From: an uncultured Acetatifactor sp.
GTDB taxonomy: Bacteria > Bacillota > Clostridia > Lachnospirales > Lachnospiraceae
Direction of reading: 5' to 3'
Length of the DNA stretch: 28,658 bases
Assembly (NCBI GenBank): GCA_910585665.1
Contig: CAJUFI010000022.1
Coordinates: 1 to 28,658, forward strand
A program made the position numbers and the translations under genes. Every line of letters begins with the position of its first letter. Position 1 is the first letter of the stretch. Shown one piece after another: positions 8,366-15,028 of the stretch. A model generated the notes under the pieces. The model was not told the origin of the DNA. It searched no databases and was given only the letters and a program-made list of their open reading frames with translations.

Positions 8366-8553
8366 TATTGCCCGTCGGGATTCAGTCTCTATGGAAAATC
8401 TGTCCCGGCGAACGCATGGATTTGATATTCCGCTGAAAATATAATAATCAATAGAAGAATAATCCTTTGCGCAACATTCCATATAGGCATGCAAATGCTC
8501 TCTGACGATTACGAACAGGATAAGCAGGGAGAACAATCCGAACCTGCAAAACA

Positions 8554-8589
8554 GGGAAACGGCATAGCCTGCAAGCTGCGCCGTTTCCC
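8554..8589. repeat. Strong inverted repeat (10-bp stem)
   Basis: GGGAAACGGC (8554-8563) pairs perfectly with GCCGTTTCCC (8580-8589). After a 2x2 internal loop, an inner AGC/GCT stem can extend the hairpin. No T-run follows, so it is not a classical terminator. It lies in the 8366-8606 stretch downstream of the first derivative gene. The early part of that stretch (8413-8442) resembles the leader at 11052 before an AAA remnant. No convincing gene is seen there. Confidence 0.5.
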
Positions 8590-8606
8590 CGAAAATATTT
8601 CTATTA

Positions 8607-8706
8607 GGAACTGTCGGAAAATAACTGATGCAACTTGTTTAGATGAAAGCCCGGAAATACAAGGAAAACGGCTATCAACTCGCATCAGTTATTTGTAGAC
8701 AATTCC
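8607..8706 (-). mobile_element. 100-bp MITE-like element, copy 3
   Basis: This is the same 100-bp element in reverse orientation relative to copy 1, flanked by TTA (8604-8606 and 8707-8709). It is the most diverged copy, with a few substitutions in the terminal repeat (GGAACTGTC) and in the centre, so it is probably the oldest insertion. It lies between the derivative sigma gene and the disrupted secreted-protein gene and interrupts no recognised gene. Confidence 0.85.
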
Positions 8707-8788
8707 TTACCGTCTTTATATGTGCCGCTATTCATACATGCGCTTTTTTATCTATGGCATTTACTCAAAAATCTTTTTTCATTTACCA

Positions 8789-9338
8789 TTAATGGCAAGA
8801 AGTAATAAACACTCCATCCGTTTCCGTTTGAGTAGCCCCACAATAAGTCCTCTCGCATTTACGAATTCTCACCATCCTAAGAACGCAAAGGCCATCTGGG
8901 TGGTGATGTATCGTCTCGGTTTCCACCCAGTTACTCCAATACCCCCACTTATGCCCAAAAATATTACTGCATTTCTTAGACGGATCCGAAATCGTACTAT
9001 ACAGTGAGATTGCAGACTCATGCTCTTCTACAGTCGAGGCATACGGTTTAATCATCCCATTATTTAACTGTAGCATGTATTCATCAAGGTTGTTAACGAA
9101 TCTGCCTTGTTCTGTATCATAGTATATGTGAGTTTCGTCAGTAAGGAATTGTCTACAAATAACTGATGCGAGTTTATAGCCGTTTTCGTTGTATTTCTGG
9201 GCTTTCTCCTAAACAAGTTGCATCAGTTATTTTCCGACAATTCCTAAGCTCTTCTGCATTCACCCTAACAGGCGATGCTACAATAAATGCCGCACACAAT
9301 AACATCGAAATATTGCGCAATAAATTCCTTTTTTTCAT
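8789..9338 (-). pseudogene. Secreted-protein gene split by a MITE
   Basis: ATG 9338 follows GAAAGGGG and starts a clear signal peptide (MKKRNLLRNISMLL, then CAAFIVASPVRVNAEE). The frame enters the 100-bp element at 9244. Beyond the element it resumes with TDETHIYYDTEQGRFVNN and continues to TAA 8789. Removing the element plus one TTA joins the halves in frame as NAEEL-TDETHIYY, giving about 148 residues. The mature part has Cys and His clusters (CSNIFGHKWGYW, IHHHPDGLCVLRM, RKCERTYCGA, SCH), suggesting metal binding or disulfides. It lies downstream of blaR1 on the same strand, so it may have been co-transcribed with it. Function unknown. Confidence 0.8.
9145..9244 (+). mobile_element. 100-bp MITE-like element, copy 2
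   Basis: By eye this copy is identical to that at 1238-1337 and has the same orientation. It is flanked by TAA at 9142-9144 and 9245-9247. It interrupts the secreted-protein gene on the minus strand just after the signal peptide. The in-frame repair on excision shows that the flanking triplet is a 3-bp target duplication. Confidence 0.9.
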
Positions 9339-9500
9339 TTTTCATTTACCCCTTTCAAAACAATTCCAGTGTTTGCAACAACTCCAATATCTACCTATCT
9401 TTAACAATCACATTTTCTTTAGCGTTCCTCCTTTCATTCAAATGAATTTTTCGGCTCATTTACTCGCTCTTTTTTATAAATAAGGTCAATGATTCGAAAT
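9339..9500 (-). other. Spacer between blaR1 and the secreted-protein gene
   Basis: This 162-bp stretch is AT-rich. On the minus strand it holds the GAAAGGGG ribosome binding site of the split gene and an AAAGGAGG sequence near 9430. A 22-codon frame (9459 down to 9391, MSRKIHLNERRNAKEN) is visible, but I cannot support it as a gene. No terminator was recognised. Confidence 0.4.
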
Positions 9501-10793
9501 CTATATATACTCCAGGTAGATATTTTGGATGTCCACTCCAAGCTCTTTAGACGCAAGAGCCTTTATTTCACTCATCATTTCAGAATCAGGATTTTCTTCC
9601 TGACCGATGAAAATATAGACATTCGTGATTTCACCACTTTCCAAATAATCTATAGACACAAGTACTGTAGGATTATTCTCTTTATCATAATTATGTATAG
9701 TTTCTCTCAGTTTTGCCTCTCTGATTTGCATTTGCTCCTGGAGGGTAAAATTATCCATGAAATCATGTCTGTCCGCACCATATAATGTACTAATCCCCAA
9801 AATAACGCAAACAGTTGTAACCAAAATAGCACTTGCCGCAATCACTGCTCTTTTAGAATATTTTGTATGTTTCATAATAGCCCTTAGCCTTTCTTTCAAA
9901 TTCTTTTTGTCTTCAAACATAGCAATCGAGAGGGGAATCTTTTTTATGGAATCTGCAGCGACTGCTATCAAAGTGTCACCATACTGCTGCATTTCACTTC
10001 TGTCAAGTTCCTTTATGACTGCTTCATCACACGCTAATTCACATGCTCTATTCATCTCCCGACGCGCAAAATGAACGAAGGGATTAAACCAGTGTACCGA
10101 GCCAGCAAAAATCAACAGCCACTTTACAAAAATATCATGCCTTTTCCTGTGTGTAGTTTCATGCATCAGAATATTCCGAAGCTTCATCTCATCATATTTC
10201 TTATCAGGCAAAATGACCGCGGGACGGAAGAAGCCAACCAAAATGGGTTTTTCAACCATTGGGTTTTTATATAGCCGCAAAGGTTTTTTTCTTTCCGAAA
10301 GGCTATTCAGCAGCTCTATTTCCTGCAGATCCGCGCTTATATTGTGTCTGTCCAGCCTTCGGAGATAAGACACATAACATATGATATGAAAGCCAAGAAC
10401 GAGAGCCATCCCTAACTGCCAAACAACGCATACTATAACTGCGGCACTGGGAAGATAAGCCATTTGCGGGACAATCTGCCCGTTTTCACTTTGCAGCGCA
10501 AATCCATAGCCCACAGGCCTCTCAGACGCTGTATCAGAAATCCACCGGGCAATATCATACATGGATCTCATGGGCATTATGGAATCGTTCCATGCAGGAA
10601 TCACTATGATTTTTGAGACAGGCAGCATCAATGCAATCAGCACCGAAAACCACATATAATATTGGAATGACCTGGGAAGCCTGTCTTTTATAATCGGTTT
10701 TAAGGTAAATAAAAAACATGATATTATACTGCCGGTAAATGTCATCGAAAGAATGAGCATAATAATCTCTGCGGAATATTCTTCAATCGTCAT
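9501..10793 (-). CDS. blaR1: BlaR1/MecR1-type M56 membrane metallopeptidase (430 aa)
   Basis: ATG 10793 follows a very strong GAGGAGG site. The protein has N-terminal membrane helices (about residues 8-30, 45-65 and 115-143). The M56 zinc motif HETTH is at 211-215, followed by a hydrophobic helix, the NPFVHFARREMNRACELACDEAV signature near 237-259 with the third zinc ligand, and a last membrane helix near 315-340. Only about 85 residues follow, so the penicillin-binding sensor domain of classical BlaR1 is absent and the signal is unknown. In this family the peptidase cuts, or triggers cleavage of, a BlaI/MecI repressor. Its partner repressor gene directly upstream is broken. The downstream secreted-protein gene may have been a target or ligand gene. 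Confidence 0.9.
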   Translation of the reverse strand: MTIEEYSAEIIMLILSMTFTGSIISCFLFTLKPIIKDRLPRSFQYYMWFSVLIALMLPVSKIIVIPAWNDSIMPMRSMYDIARWISDTASERPVGYGFALQSENGQIVPQMAYLPSAAVIVCVVWQLGMALVLGFHIICYVSYLRRLDRHNISADLQEIELLNSLSERKKPLRLYKNPMVEKPILVGFFRPAVILPDKKYDEMKLRNILMHETTHRKRHDIFVKWLLIFAGSVHWFNPFVHFARREMNRACELACDEAVIKELDRSEMQQYGDTLIAVAADSIKKIPLSIAMFEDKKNLKERLRAIMKHTKYSKRAVIAASAILVTTVCVILGISTLYGADRHDFMDNFTLQEQMQIREAKLRETIHNYDKENNPTVLVSIDYLESGEITNVYIFIGQEENPDSEMMSEIKALASKELGVDIQNIYLEYI

Positions 10794-10826
10794 TTATCCT
10801 CCTCTCCCATTTCGGAAATCATTCTT

Positions 10827-10955
10827 TCATTCATCCATGTTCGTTTCCGTGAGTTCTGCACGAATATCACTGAACGATGCAGCCTGTTTCTCCCGCCAAA
10901 GCATTCTCATTACCTCAAGTTCAGCTGCAGAAATCTTAAAGCTTAGCGTACGCAT
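10827..10955 (-). pseudogene. blaI: Truncated BlaI/MecI-type repressor (42 codons)
   Basis: ATG 10955, with GAAGGA seven bases upstream, starts MRTLSFKISAAELEVMRMLW, the typical first helix of BlaI. The frame ends at TGA 10827 after LTETNMDE, just where the recognition helix and wing (W-x-P-x-T) should be. A second frame then reads MNERMISEMGEEDK and ends overlapping the blaR1 start (ATGA), as an intact blaI would. The gene therefore keeps its head and tail and has lost roughly 75 codons. The 42-residue peptide cannot form the winged helix or the dimer domain. Confidence 0.75.
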
Positions 10956-10976
10956 TGCCATTTCCTTCGCGCGTGT

Positions 10977-11025
10977 TACATTTGTAGCATACTCAAATTA
11001 TATATTCCTTTTTTCCTTTTGTCAA
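10977..11025 (-). promoter_or_regulatory. blaI-blaR1 promoter with BlaI operator
   Basis: On the minus strand, TTGACA (11025-11020) and TATAAT (11002-10997) are separated by exactly 17 bp, a perfect sigma-A promoter. Ten bases downstream, TACATTTGTA (10977-10986) is a perfect TACA-N2-TGTA palindrome, the BlaI/MecI operator core. Its position at the expected transcript start would block transcription. Control elements are intact although the local repressor is not. Confidence 0.85.
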
Positions 11026-11142
11026 CAAAAAATATTCATAATTGAAAGCAATGTATGGATTTGATATGCCGCTGAAAATATGATATGTTATAAACATGGA
11101 AACCGTGGGGACATCTGCCCGGAAAAGAAGGGAATACGTTTT

Positions 11143-11684
11143 ATGGCAAGGACAGTGGGGATGCAGTGACTCTGCTTACCCGCCCCCGGCGTTTTGGGAA
11201 GACCCTGACCATGAGCATGAGCATGGTGGAGAAGTTCTTTTCCATCCATTACAGAGGGCGCGTTCTAAAATCTGTAGTCTGCTCTCGGGAATATATGACG
11301 ATTATGCGTTCCTGTTGAAAGAAGACTGCCTGACAGAAAGAGAAAAGGCTTCTTTTTGCAGAAAAGATGTGGGCATGGACGATACGAATGCCACGCTGGC
11401 GCTGAATGAATTATCGAAATATCTATACAATTAGGAATTGTCGGAAAATAACTGATGCAACTTGTTTAGGAGAAAGCCCAGAAATACAACGAAAACGGCT
11501 ATAAACTTGCATCAGTTATTTGTAGACAATTCCTTATTACCACAAAAAGCCATCATTCTGCTGGACGAATATGACACGCCCATGCAAGAAGCTTATGTAC
11601 ACGGCTACTGGTAAGAAATGGTGAGTTTCATCAGAAGCCTGGTCAACGCCACTTTCAAGACCAACCCCTGGCTGGAGCGGGTTA
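11143..11684 (+). pseudogene. AAA_ATPase-like gene remnant, interrupted by a MITE
   Basis: ATG 11143 begins MARTVG, identical to the intact homologue at 14872. About 30 codons are then deleted, and the sequence resumes out of frame as DAVTLLTRPRRFGKTL, the Walker A region. The remnant continues through a frameshift to ICSLLSGIYDDYAFLL and LNELSKYLYN, where a 100-bp element is inserted at 11434. After it come AIILLDEYDTPMQEAY (Walker B), a stop (GYW then TAA) and FKTNPWLER before the join to the 1195-bp block. Excision of the element plus one TTA gives LYNYYHKK-AIILLDEYD, matching LSRYYGKKVVILLDEYD except for one missing A in an A-run. No product is expected. Confidence 0.8.
11434..11533 (-). 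mobile_element. 100-bp MITE-like element, copy 4
   Basis: The element is in the same orientation as copy 3, with TTA on both sides (11431-11433 and 11534-11536). It differs from copies 1 and 2 at only about one position in the centre (CTTGCATC for CTCGCATC). It lies inside the AAA-gene remnant, and its removal restores the alignment with the intact homologue. Confidence 0.9.
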
Positions 11685-12879
11685 AAATTTCAGTGCAACC
11701 AAATTCCAGAACGCCACACTATATGGGTGAAGGCAGGATCAGCCCCAGGCTGTTCCGTGCCGGAAAAACAGAAAGAAGGTATGAATATGGCAAGAGAATT
11801 TGGAGCAAAAAGTTTTAACCCGGAGACTGTGAGCTTTATATCCAGCGGCAGCCAGCCCAGCGGCCTCCCCTGGAAAATGCTGAACAGGAAGCTGCCGAGG
11901 AACATCCTGTTGGAGGCAAGTGACAATCCCTCCACCATTGAAGAGCTGTCCATAGAGCTGGGCATAGCAGTCCCCTATATGGAGGAAGAGGTGGAGCGGC
12001 TGGTGGATGCCACCCTTTTGAAAAAGACAGGAGACAGGTATGTCACCGATTTCTTTATCATGGGCAAGGACACCCAGCTGGCCATCTACAAGTCGCAGCG
12101 CCAGTCCTCCCCGGAGCGCAGCAAGCTGCTGGATGCCATCGCATCGGATTCCCTTCCCCAGCTCCGCGACCTGGACATCGTCCGCAATGACATGAGCGAC
12201 AATGACTTAAAATGGTGGGCAGTCCTCCACCTGACAGATGACTGCATCCAGCAATCCGGGTCATATACCAGCATCTACCAGCCCGCAAAACGCGCCAACG
12301 GCGAGGAGTGGGGAATCATTGGATATGAACAGGCCAATCTTCCGGAGACATGTATCATGAACCATAACGGGTACGGCTGGGGCGCGGACATGCTCTGGTG
12401 CTATGCTCCCAGTGATTATGGTTTATGGGATCGGGACGAAGGTATCAGCTATGAAGATACCGTATTTCTGGCAGATATCATCCGCAACGGCAGAAACCTG
12501 TCCTCTTTCAGCACTTCGGAGCAGAGACAGTGGAAGACCTTGGAGAACCGCTTCGCCCATGCGGACGGAGACGGAAACATCATCCCGGACGTCCTTGTAA
12601 TCTATTTCGACAATCATGAGAAAATTCGGGAAATCTGGCGCTCGCACCCGCTTTATGCGAAAGTGAGGGAGAATGTGGATGTGACTTTTGGCAAAACGAT
12701 AGAAATACTTCGCAAAAACGCTAATCCTGTGTTACATGACCGACTCCTCTATTGCGCTTCCATGCAGATGCTGGACTGCCGGATGATGACGCTCCACGAT
12801 GAAGTGGACAGCGGCAGGCTGGTGCCCCCGGAAGACCCGGCCCACAGCAAAATCGGCATGTTCCTGGTGCTGGCGCGGG
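11685..12879 (+). repeat. 1195-bp duplicated block, copy 2
   Basis: This matches 7166-8360 at offset 4519, with no difference found at the positions compared. The left neighbour is an AAA-gene remnant cut after its Walker B region. The right neighbour is a 39-bp tandem repeat instead of the 3' flank shared by the other two loci. The near-perfect identity implies recent duplication or gene conversion. Confidence 0.9.
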
Positions 12880-12890
12880 CGGAGTTCTAG
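11787..12890 (+). CDS. Stand-alone C-terminal domain of the sigma-fusion family (367 aa), copy 2
   Basis: The protein is identical to the product of 7268-8365 except at the end, where the final D is replaced by AEF. The start is placed at ATG 11787 (MAREFGAKSF) behind GAAAGAAGG. A GTG at 11727 opens the same frame upstream but would translate leader DNA. TAG 12888-12890 falls inside the first unit of a 39-bp tandem repeat; without it the frame would run on to 13145. The leader motif TGCAACC is kept at 11694. The winged-helix and C-terminal domains are complete and sigma regions 2 and 4 are missing. Whether it is expressed cannot be told from sequence. Confidence 0.7.
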   Translation: MAREFGAKSFNPETVSFISSGSQPSGLPWKMLNRKLPRNILLEASDNPSTIEELSIELGIAVPYMEEEVERLVDATLLKKTGDRYVTDFFIMGKDTQLAIYKSQRQSSPERSKLLDAIASDSLPQLRDLDIVRNDMSDNDLKWWAVLHLTDDCIQQSGSYTSIYQPAKRANGEEWGIIGYEQANLPETCIMNHNGYGWGADMLWCYAPSDYGLWDRDEGISYEDTVFLADIIRNGRNLSSFSTSEQRQWKTLENRFAHADGDGNIIPDVLVIYFDNHEKIREIWRSHPLYAKVRENVDVTFGKTIEILRKNANPVLHDRLLYCASMQMLDCRMMTLHDEVDSGRLVPPEDPAHSKIGMFLVLARAEF

Positions 12891-13055
12891 CCTGGCATGC
12901 TCCTGGCGCTGGCTCGAGCTAAGTTCCGGCCTGGCATGTCCCTGGCGCGGACATGGACGAAGTTCCGGCCCAGCATGTCCCTGGCGCGGGCATGGACGGA
13001 GTTCCGGCCTAGCATGTCCCTGGCGCGGGCATGGACGGAGTTCCGGCCTGATATG
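12885..13055 (+). repeat. 39-bp tandem repeat (four units plus a partial)
   Basis: Units start at 12885, 12924, 12963 and 13002, and a partial unit starts at 13041. Each resembles TTCCGGCCTAGCATGTCCCT followed by GGCGCGGGCATGGACGGAG. Units three and four differ at one or two bases; the first is the most diverged and carries TAG where the others have CGG. The unit is 13 codons long and in frame with the preceding gene (repeat peptide MSLARAWTEFRPS). The gene end (TTCCTGGTGCTGGCGCGGGCGGAG) itself looks like a unit, so the array has grown from, or recombined with, the gene terminus. An 82-codon frame (12897-13145) runs through it; I do not call it a gene. Confidence 0.85.
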
Positions 13056-13064
13056 TATGACGCG

Positions 13065-13100
13065 AAATCCCTGAGCCATATGTCTATGGTTCAGGGATTT
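13065..13100 (+). terminator. Probable hairpin terminator
   Basis: AAATCCCTGAGCCATA (13065-13080) pairs with TATGGTTCAGGGATTT (13085-13100) around a four-base TGTC loop: 16 pairs including one G-U. The plus-strand stem ends in a short T-run (ATTTTT). It lies between the plus-strand derivative gene and the convergent AAA gene, as expected for a terminator. The T-run is short, so termination strength is uncertain. Confidence 0.65.
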
Positions 13101-13136
13101 TTGGAAAAATCGCTTTACTCCACCAACACACATCAA

Positions 13137-13163
13137 ACTCCCTAATCGCCCAGCGTGCAGTCT
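13137..13163. repeat. 27-bp match between two gene 3' ends, copy 1
   Basis: ACTCCCTAAT, one variable base and GCCCAGCGTGCAGTCT cover the stop codon and last codons of the AAA gene. The same 27 bp, with one mismatch, lie at 15002-15028 at the end of the cellulase gene, where they encode CTLGN and stop. The two proteins are unrelated, so this is a recombination trace. Confidence 0.75.
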
Positions 13164-14872
13164 CCATTACCCCCAATCAAGACCTCCTTGCCCCGGAAGG
13201 CAAAACCGTATTTCCGGATACGGTCTGCGGGTATGCCTTTCGTCTCAAGCACTGCATCATAGCGCATCCTGTCAATCTGGCCAAGAGCGGCACGGACTGT
13301 GTCCTCCAAGGTCTTTTCCTTTTTGTGATTGTTGACCTTGAATTCAATGATGATAGCATCTTGGTCTGACGATTTGGGCTCCAGCAAGATGTCGTAACGA
13401 CCCAGGCAAGCGTAGCTTGCTTTGCACTCTTCCCGGTTGGAGGTGATAACATATCTGTCAGACAGGTCTACCATCAAACCCAGTACGAAGCCGTGGTAAA
13501 AGCGCTCGGGCTCCGCTGCTTCAGAGGGATTTTTCCCGGCATCAAAGCAGCTGAAGGTGGCAAGGGCCACACGGTTCATGTATCCGTTCATGGCCTCTGT
13601 GTCATCCTGCAGCAGCGCCTGGAGAAAGCCGTTGTAGGAAGCGGAGGAGCCCGCGAACCATCCTCTGATGATCCGCCGGAACATGACGCGTACTTCCCTG
13701 TTGGTCAGGGACAGGACATATTCATCCTCACCGCTTTCCTCATCGAACACGCAACCCTCTGCCTTCAGGTATCCGCTGGCCAGAAGGAGGCTCCAAATGG
13801 CGCTCTCGTCATTGTCCAGTTGGTTGAAGACAATCTGTTCGTCGATTTTCGTATGGAAAGAGGAACCCTCCAACAGGCCCTCCATGGTCATTTTGACTTC
13901 GCGGCTGCCCTCCTGAACCAGCTTGCCCGCAAGGCTGTTGGAACTGGTGTTGGCCCAGTAGGTGGTAAGCTTTCCTTTATCTAAATAATTCAGGATAGAC
14001 CAAGGATTGTAAATGTCCCGCAGCTTTCCGAACACAAAACCATCATACCAGCTTTTCACATCGCCGCGCTTCTCTCCAAGTGCATATTCGTCCAATGCGG
14101 TGAATACTTCTGCTTCTGTAAATCCAAAGAAATCTGCGTATTTTTCCGAGGTAATAGTCACCACTTCCAGATTGTTCAGGTCGGAGAAAATCGACTCCTT
14201 ACTGACTCGCGTGATTCCCGTCATGATAGCCCGCTCCAGGAAGGGGTTCGTCTTGAACGTGGAATTGAAAAGAACCCTGATGAAATCCACTATCTCCTGC
14301 CAGTATCCGAACACGTAGGCCTCCTGCATGGGGGTGTCATACTCATCCAGCAGTATGACCACCTTTTTCCCATAATAGCGGGAGAGATAGTCGGACAGCG
14401 CCCTCAGGGAACTGGCAGCCATGTAGTCCTCCATGTTCGCGGACACCTGGCGGTAGGAGGCGCACTCGTTATCGTTGAGATGTCCGCTCTTCAGGAGGAA
14501 ATCGTACTTATTGTACAGATTCGTGATAGTCTGGCAGATCATCTTCCGGGCATCTGAGAACAGCCTTGCCTTAACATCGGCAAAGCTCAGGGAAATGACA
14601 GGATAGGTGCCCTGAAGCTGGCGGTATTTTTCCTCTTGCCAGATAGAAAGCCCCTCGAACAGATTCCCCTTATCTGCATAGTCCACAGAGAGGAAATGCT
14701 GCACCATGCTCATGTTCAGGGTCTTGCCGAATCGCCTGGGGCGGATGATAAGGGTTACGGAATCCCCATTTTCCCACCATTCCTTTATAAAACCCGTCTT
14801 ATCTACGTAAAAGTAATTATTTTCAATCACCTGACCGAAATCCTGATGCCCGATACCAACAGTCCTTGCCAT
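13142..14872 (-). CDS. AAA_ATPase-like / PD-(D/E)XK nuclease family protein (576 aa)
   Basis: ATG 14872 follows GGAGGGAG five bases upstream. The N-terminal domain is of the AAA_ATPase-like type (Pfam PF09820, by recall). It has YFYVDKTGFIKEWW, a variant Walker A RPRRFGKT with Lys50, and Walker B VVILLDEYDTP with D176 and E177. The C-terminus has the nuclease core D494 ... E510-x-K512 (YDILLEPK, IIIEFKVNN), so both halves look active. Length is normal for the family. These proteins occur in many near-identical copies in Lachnospiraceae and Bacteroidetes; their role is unknown, with defence or mobile-element functions suggested. At least four broken relatives lie in this window. The last ten residues (GGNGDCTLGD) seem to come from the neighbouring cellulase gene. 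Confidence 0.9.
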   Translation of the reverse strand: MARTVGIGHQDFGQVIENNYFYVDKTGFIKEWWENGDSVTLIIRPRRFGKTLNMSMVQHFLSVDYADKGNLFEGLSIWQEEKYRQLQGTYPVISLSFADVKARLFSDARKMICQTITNLYNKYDFLLKSGHLNDNECASYRQVSANMEDYMAASSLRALSDYLSRYYGKKVVILLDEYDTPMQEAYVFGYWQEIVDFIRVLFNSTFKTNPFLERAIMTGITRVSKESIFSDLNNLEVVTITSEKYADFFGFTEAEVFTALDEYALGEKRGDVKSWYDGFVFGKLRDIYNPWSILNYLDKGKLTTYWANTSSNSLAGKLVQEGSREVKMTMEGLLEGSSFHTKIDEQIVFNQLDNDESAIWSLLLASGYLKAEGCVFDEESGEDEYVLSLTNREVRVMFRRIIRGWFAGSSASYNGFLQALLQDDTEAMNGYMNRVALATFSCFDAGKNPSEAAEPERFYHGFVLGLMVDLSDRYVITSNREECKASYACLGRYDILLEPKSSDQDAIIIEFKVNNHKKEKTLEDTVRAALGQIDRMRYDAVLETKGIPADRIRKYGFAFRGKEVLIGGNGDCTLGD

Positions 14873-14924
14873 TCACTCCCTCCAATCGTCATGGAAAGCT
14901 GTCCGCCTTGCCGCGCCAGCAAAA

Positions 14925-14985
14925 CCCTGTGTTTCTGATACTCCTATGCTACTATACCCCGCAGAAATCCACAAGACTGAAATCA
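14925..14985 (-). promoter_or_regulatory. Conserved 61-bp leader of the AAA gene
   Basis: The 61 bp upstream of the AAA gene (about 50-110 bp before its start) recur at 17607-17667 with a few mismatches, there joined to a C-terminal scrap of a related gene. On the minus strand it holds CTTGTGGATTTCTGCGGGG and TATAGT; the latter could be a -10 box, but no -35 box at normal spacing is evident. Its retention beside a remnant marks it as part of the family's upstream region. Confidence 0.45.
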
Positions 14986-15001
14986 TTTTGCAAAGCGTCT
15001 G

Positions 15002-15028
15002 ACTCCCTAATTGCCCAGCGTGCAGTCT
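15002..15028. repeat. 27-bp match between two gene 3' ends, copy 2
   Basis: This is the partner of 13137-13163, covering the cellulase stop codon and the codons for CTLGN. In the cellulase it completes a normal CBM2 end (VQTDADCTLGN), so this is probably the donor. Confidence 0.7.

Noticed and set aside
9391..9459. 22-codon minus-strand leader peptide (MSRKIHLNERRNAKEN)
   Set aside because: Too short and without a convincing ribosome binding site; nothing else supports it.
12885..13055. A CRISPR-like array
   Set aside because: Units are contiguous 39-bp tandem copies without unique spacers, and no cas genes are present.
12897..13145. 82-codon frame through the 39-bp repeats
   Set aside because: It consists only of tandem repeats plus terminator DNA and has no ribosome binding site. 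It is read as a continuation of the upstream gene beyond its stop.
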